Below, piece by piece: positions 57,962-61,133 of a stretch of DNA of 61,133 nucleotides. Position 1 is the first letter of the stretch. Each line of letters starts with the position of its first letter. Origin of the DNA: a virus; IMG/VR virus record IMGVR_UViG_3300010883_000027, positions 1-61,133 of that record, one strand, 5' to 3'. The position numbers and the translations under genes were made by a program. The notes below the pieces were generated by a model that saw only the letters and a list, made by a program, of their open reading frames with translations, had not been told where the DNA came from and ran no database searches.

Positions 57962-60900
57962 TTATTTAATTGGGCAAGCTCCCCCTTCGCACTCTATCCC
58001 TTGCAAGGCTTCTCCCTGTGAGACTTGAATGCTACTTAAAGGCTTCGTCTTTGCCACTAATTTCAAGTATGTCTTCTCGTCAATTTCTTCCATAGGAGCT
58101 TGATCGAACCCGTGGTCATCATGCAACAAGAAACTCACACTCTTAATATTGTTTTTGTAATTCTCTTTCAACCACTCCTTAATTCCCGCAAGTTCTTCCT
58201 TTTTGTAATAAACTGTGCAAGAAACTGCGTTATCAGACCAGTCACTTTGAATCTGCTTTACCAACTCCAACTGACGTATTGCCGACATATCTTCCGTTAA
58301 GACGGCATCTTCCCCCACATAGCAAGGAAACTCAACAATTGAAGTGTCGTATTTGTTCGTTCCGTCGAAGTTCCTTGCGAACTCTACGTGGTATCCCAGC
58401 TTCTTGCAAGCTTCTATTAACTTATCTCCGCTCGCCATCCTTACTCTTCTGATGAAGTATTTAGAAAAACCAGGGTGAATCCCAGGAGTCGCCCCCGCCA
58501 ACAGAGAAAGAGTCCCCGAGGGCTTAACCGTCGTAAGCTTTATGCTAACTGGTAGACCATTTTCCTTACTCCACTTCTCATCATAATCCTTGAGGGCAAC
58601 ATAAGCGCCGTCTAGCCACTTAAGTTTGTCCAACGACTGGCAGATTCCTGTCACCCCTTGGCCGAGTCTCATATTTTTATGTACTACTTTATTAGTTTCT
58701 TCATGTATAAACGGAAGAGAACAAATAGCTTTTTGCGTTTTATATAGAAGTTTAGAACATTCTATTAATTCCTCTTCAGAAGAAATATTATTTAAATATA
58801 ACTCAGAGAGATTGCAACATTCATAGTTCTCAAGGGTGATCTCACCACAGTTGCTGACATCGCACCCTCCGGTCCAATACGTATGAGAAGAGTTATTTAC
58901 ATTTATATCAAAAACTTCCTCCTCTGACACAAAATCCACAGAAATAATGTCATAGTTAGTTTTAATTCTTGAAGAACTAACTACTCTGATTCTCTCGTTT
59001 TTATATTCTTGAATGAATCCAATACTTTCTATGAATTTTTCTCTGTCTGTAGATATATTTAAATCATAACTTTCTCTGCAAATATAATCTCCGTTTTCAA
59101 ACCTAACTGACTTGGATTTATTAGTAGTATAATAAGATCTAATTCCTATTGAAGAAAGCATTAGCTGAACTTGATCCCTTAAAGTGGGAGACGTCGTTTT
59201 TAAAGTCACCCTATTCCCTGCCACGGACCCGTTCGCTGAATACACCCCTCTCAAGAACCCTGAGACCTTTTCCCTTCCTCCGTAAAGAAAGCGGTCGGGA
59301 ACAGTTCGTTCGTATGTCTTTGGAAGTTCTTCTGAAGAGATGGTAGTTTTTATATCGTAGCTATCATAATCACTTATTTTGTTACCCCCCTTTATAAGGC
59401 CCGCTATTTCTGATGCAAAATAATCACTATCATTTACCCCAATATACAAAAAGACCTTGCTATTACTAGCTTTGTGGACCGACCCATCCCCTATCACCAT
59501 CCCGTCCATGATATCTTGAGTGTCTATTGATGCCACCTTTCCGTAAGGACCTGTGAGAATATCTACTGATTCGCAATCTTTAGCTTCAATTTTCTCTCCG
59601 TTCGAGACTAACTTGTGATTCTCTGTTCCCACAAAAGACCCCGCTGTAGTTGTATATCTGTAAACTTTCTTGATTCCTGTAGACCATTTCTTATTAACTT
59701 CTACCCATCCATCTTTAGACCAAATTAGGTCGCCCGCGTTAACATCTTCCAGTTTTTTAACGCCCCCTTGAGTTAAAATAGGTGCCCACCTCGGCTGGCA
59801 GGGGTTAATTCCTGCTACTTCCAAGTCCGCCTTACTTCCCTTGTCCTTGACTCTACCTTTCTTTCTTGAGAGAGGGAGGTTAAAGAATCCATAAGGTTCC
59901 CCATTTCCAGCGTATCCGTCCCATACTGACTCCATGATATGACTATATTCATCTGCATAGATAGTGTTGTTCGACATCGCCCTCCAATTTGGAATGTTCC
60001 CAAGATCCCATCTCTTCGCTCGAAGGAATAGAAAGTCATCGGGATCTCCCAAACAGATCTCCGCAGAGTTATGAGTCAAATAACCATTGCAGAAAAATTC
60101 ATGAACACTCTCCACTTCTATGTCGTAAGTTGATACTCTCCTTCCCTCTTCTATGTCTACAACTTCCACAGGGATATAGTCGGGGTCAAGAAAATATGTT
60201 TGATATTTATCAATATTAACTTTTTTATTAGATAACGCTCCTGTTTTTGTTCTATTCGTTTTTATCCATTCCGAAGGATACGAATTAGCATTCATGCTTT
60301 TACTTCTCAAGGGGATCTCTTTTAACAAATTCCCCTTTTGACATAATTTGACCCTTGAATAATTCGTGATAAGGTTCACATAATGTAATTTTTGCCAACC
60401 CTTTCTGCTCTCCCAGTCTTCACTAGATTCGCAATATCTAGATTCCATTCCGCAGGAATACAATAGTCTTTGAATTCCTAATGCGAAGCCCTTGTAAACT
60501 GTAGTAACTACGTTAAGAGGTCTATTGTTGGCCGCGCCGTCGGAGTCCAAGACTCCAGAAACATAAGATAATTTTATTTCTGTGTTCGCCTTATTTATAA
60601 AATCAGGTATTATAATTTCTTTTTTAGGTTGCTTAATATTTTGGTCTAAATACCACGCTAGCTGTTTCGACTGGCAATGAACCATCCAGCTATTTTCTCC
60701 CTTTCTTTTTTTCAAGGTTACATTGTCCAACCCGAACCTTTCTATTTGCTCTTTTGCTTTCTCCGCAATGTCATGTTCAGATATATCAAAGACTAAAGAT
60801 ATATAAGCATTAAAACCTCCTTTTTCTCTATTTGCATAAGTATAACCATCCCCGTGAAACAAGCCAATGAACCATGCCATATCCTGGTCTAATTCAGGAA

Positions 60901-61132
60901 CAACAATATCTTTACATGTCGTTGATCTTTCTGGTTTTTTATATTCCCAACTTGGTAAAAATGTTTTTTGCCCCGCAATTTCATCCCTGGTGGAAATAAG
61001 ACGATCTCCAGCTTTTAAATCCTCTGCACTTACCCAAACTTTTGAATTTGTTCCGGTGAGTTTAGCCATTCTGTGGTTAGGAGTGCATTCGAAATAACCA
61101 TCTTGAGTCTTAATTTTTATGGTTTTTTGAAC
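57962..61132 (-). CDS. nrdJ: Adenosylcobalamin-dependent ribonucleotide reductase with two inteins, 5' end outside the window
   Basis: The frame is open to the right edge (the ATG at 61069 is inside an intein). Extein parts: SAEICLGDPDDFLFLRAKRW...VAGINP, CGEITLENYECCNLSEL, TVKPSGTLSLLAGATPGIHPG and the C-terminal ECEGGACPIK, the redox Cys pair of monomeric B12 (class II, RTPR-type) enzymes. It turns ribonucleotides into deoxynucleotides and would need host cobalamin. Confidence 0.9.
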   Translation of the reverse strand, partial: VQKTIKIKTQDGYFECTPNHRMAKLTGTNSKVWVSAEDLKAGDRLISTRDEIAGQKTFLPSWEYKKPERSTTCKDIVVPELDQDMAWFIGLFHGDGYTYANREKGGFNAYISLVFDISEHDIAEKAKEQIERFGLDNVTLKKRKGENSWMVHCQSKQLAWYLDQNIKQPKKEIIIPDFINKANTEIKLSYVSGVLDSDGAANNRPLNVVTTVYKGFALGIQRLLYSCGMESRYCESSEDWESRKGWQKLHYVNLITNYSRVKLCQKGNLLKEIPLRSKSMNANSYPSEWIKTNRTKTGALSNKKVNIDKYQTYFLDPDYIPVEVVDIEEGRRVSTYDIEVESVHEFFCNGYLTHNSAEICLGDPDDFLFLRAKRWDLGNIPNWRAMSNNTIYADEYSHIMESVWDGYAGNGEPYGFFNLPLSRKKGRVKDKGSKADLEVAGINPCQPRWAPILTQGGVKKLEDVNAGDLIWSKDGWVEVNKKWSTGIKKVYRYTTTAGSFVGTENHKLVSNGEKIEAKDCESVDILTGPYGKVASIDTQDIMDGMVIGDGSVHKASNSKVFLYIGVNDSDYFASEIAGLIKGGNKISDYDSYDIKTTISSEELPKTYERTVPDRFLYGGREKVSGFLRGVYSANGSVAGNRVTLKTTSPTLRDQVQLMLSSIGIRSYYTTNKSKSVRFENGDYICRESYDLNISTDREKFIESIGFIQEYKNERIRVVSSSRIKTNYDIISVDFVSEEEVFDINVNNSSHTYWTGGCDVSNCGEITLENYECCNLSELYLNNISSEEELIECSKLLYKTQKAICSLPFIHEETNKVVHKNMRLGQGVTGICQSLDKLKWLDGAYVALKDYDEKWSKENGLPVSIKLTTVKPSGTLSLLAGATPGIHPGFSKYFIRRVRMASGDKLIEACKKLGYHVEFARNFDGTNKYDTSIVEFPCYVGEDAVLTEDMSAIRQLELVKQIQSDWSDNAVSCTVYYKKEELAGIKEWLKENYKNNIKSVSFLLHDDHGFDQAPMEEIDEKTYLKLVAKTKPLSSIQVSQGEALQGIECEGGACPIK
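58850..59800 (-). mobile_element. Intein 2 of the reductase, at NP|CGE
   Basis: 317 residues from the first Cys (CQPRWAPILTQGG) to Asn before CGEITL; block B GTENHKLVS; endonuclease motifs GMVIGDGSV and FLRGVYSANGSV. Penultimate residue is Ser instead of His. It splits the NPCGE active-site motif. Confidence 0.85.
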
Positions 61133-61133
61133 C
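60068..61133 (-). mobile_element. Intein 1 of the reductase, N-terminus outside the window
   Basis: Block B CTPNHRMA at the right edge, endonuclease motifs FIGLFHGDGY and YVSGVLDSDGAAN, end YLTHN before SAEI. Inserted at the RRSAEI-type conserved site. Confidence 0.85.

Noticed and set aside
1-61133. Alternative genetic code (UGA or UAG reassigned)
   Set aside because: Genes end cleanly with all three stops, often in ATGA overlaps, and known proteins have normal lengths with the standard code.

Overview
This window is a contiguous piece of a large tailed-phage genome (Caudoviricetes-like) and holds only early/middle and accessory genes: no terminase, portal, capsid or tail genes are visible. 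Almost every gene lies on the minus strand in tight runs with ATGA or short overlaps. The one clear plus-strand gene is a small HExxH protein at 37456-37731. The DNA is AT-rich. Genes lack obvious Shine-Dalgarno sequences and often start in an AATATG context. Several sigma70-like promoters (TTGACA, 16-17 bp, TATATT-like) place the predicted transcription start at or within a few bases of the ATG, so leaderless mRNAs are likely. A two-part spanin set, a lipoprotein and an outer-membrane beta-barrel protein ending in Phe point to a Gram-negative host. The host cannot be named more closely.

Layout (coordinates ascending; transcription runs from high to low). 1-5.7 kb: small membrane and unknown proteins, an exported lysozyme/transglycosylase-like protein, a nucleoside deoxyribosyltransferase-like protein, an outer-membrane barrel and a DNA methyltransferase. 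5.7-16 kb: IscA/ErpA, MazG, HNH nucleases, tRNA-Trp, tRNA-Arg, a vWA (Ro60-like) protein with a structured leader, an ATP-dependent DNA ligase and an RNA ligase. 16-23 kb is an RNA-rich region: a phage-encoded tmRNA, two copies of a pseudoknot element, a ~280-nt structured RNA closed by a 25-bp stem whose base resembles the 23S rRNA GTPase-associated centre, tRNA-Cys, tRNA-Thr and a cluster of tRNA-like genes with odd anticodon arms. 23-33 kb: nucleotide metabolism (PRPP synthetase, DHFR, ThyA) and an AAA+ protein fused to an M41 (FtsH-type) protease domain. 33-43 kb: spanins, a citrate-synthase-like protein, glycosyltransferases and SSB. 43-61 kb is the replication block: holin-like protein, ClpA-like unfoldase, C-family DNA polymerase split over separate genes (PHP part, SET-domain protein, DnaQ-like exonuclease, polymerase), PD-(D/E)XK nuclease, primase, DnaB helicase, a RecA/UvsX interrupted by an intein with class 3 hallmarks, and an adenosylcobalamin-dependent ribonucleotide reductase with two inteins that runs off the right end.

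Together the genes describe a phage with its own replisome and dNTP supply, its own proteolysis (ClpA-like, AAA-M41) and an unusually rich RNA layer (tRNAs, tmRNA, RNA ligase, structured leaders). The strongest candidates for undescribed biology are the rRNA-mimicking RNA at 19.3-19.6 kb, the tandem covarying hairpins before the Ro60-like gene, the duplicated pseudoknot around the tmRNA, and the leaderless promoter class. All RNA structures were folded by eye and all family calls come from motif recognition without database searches.
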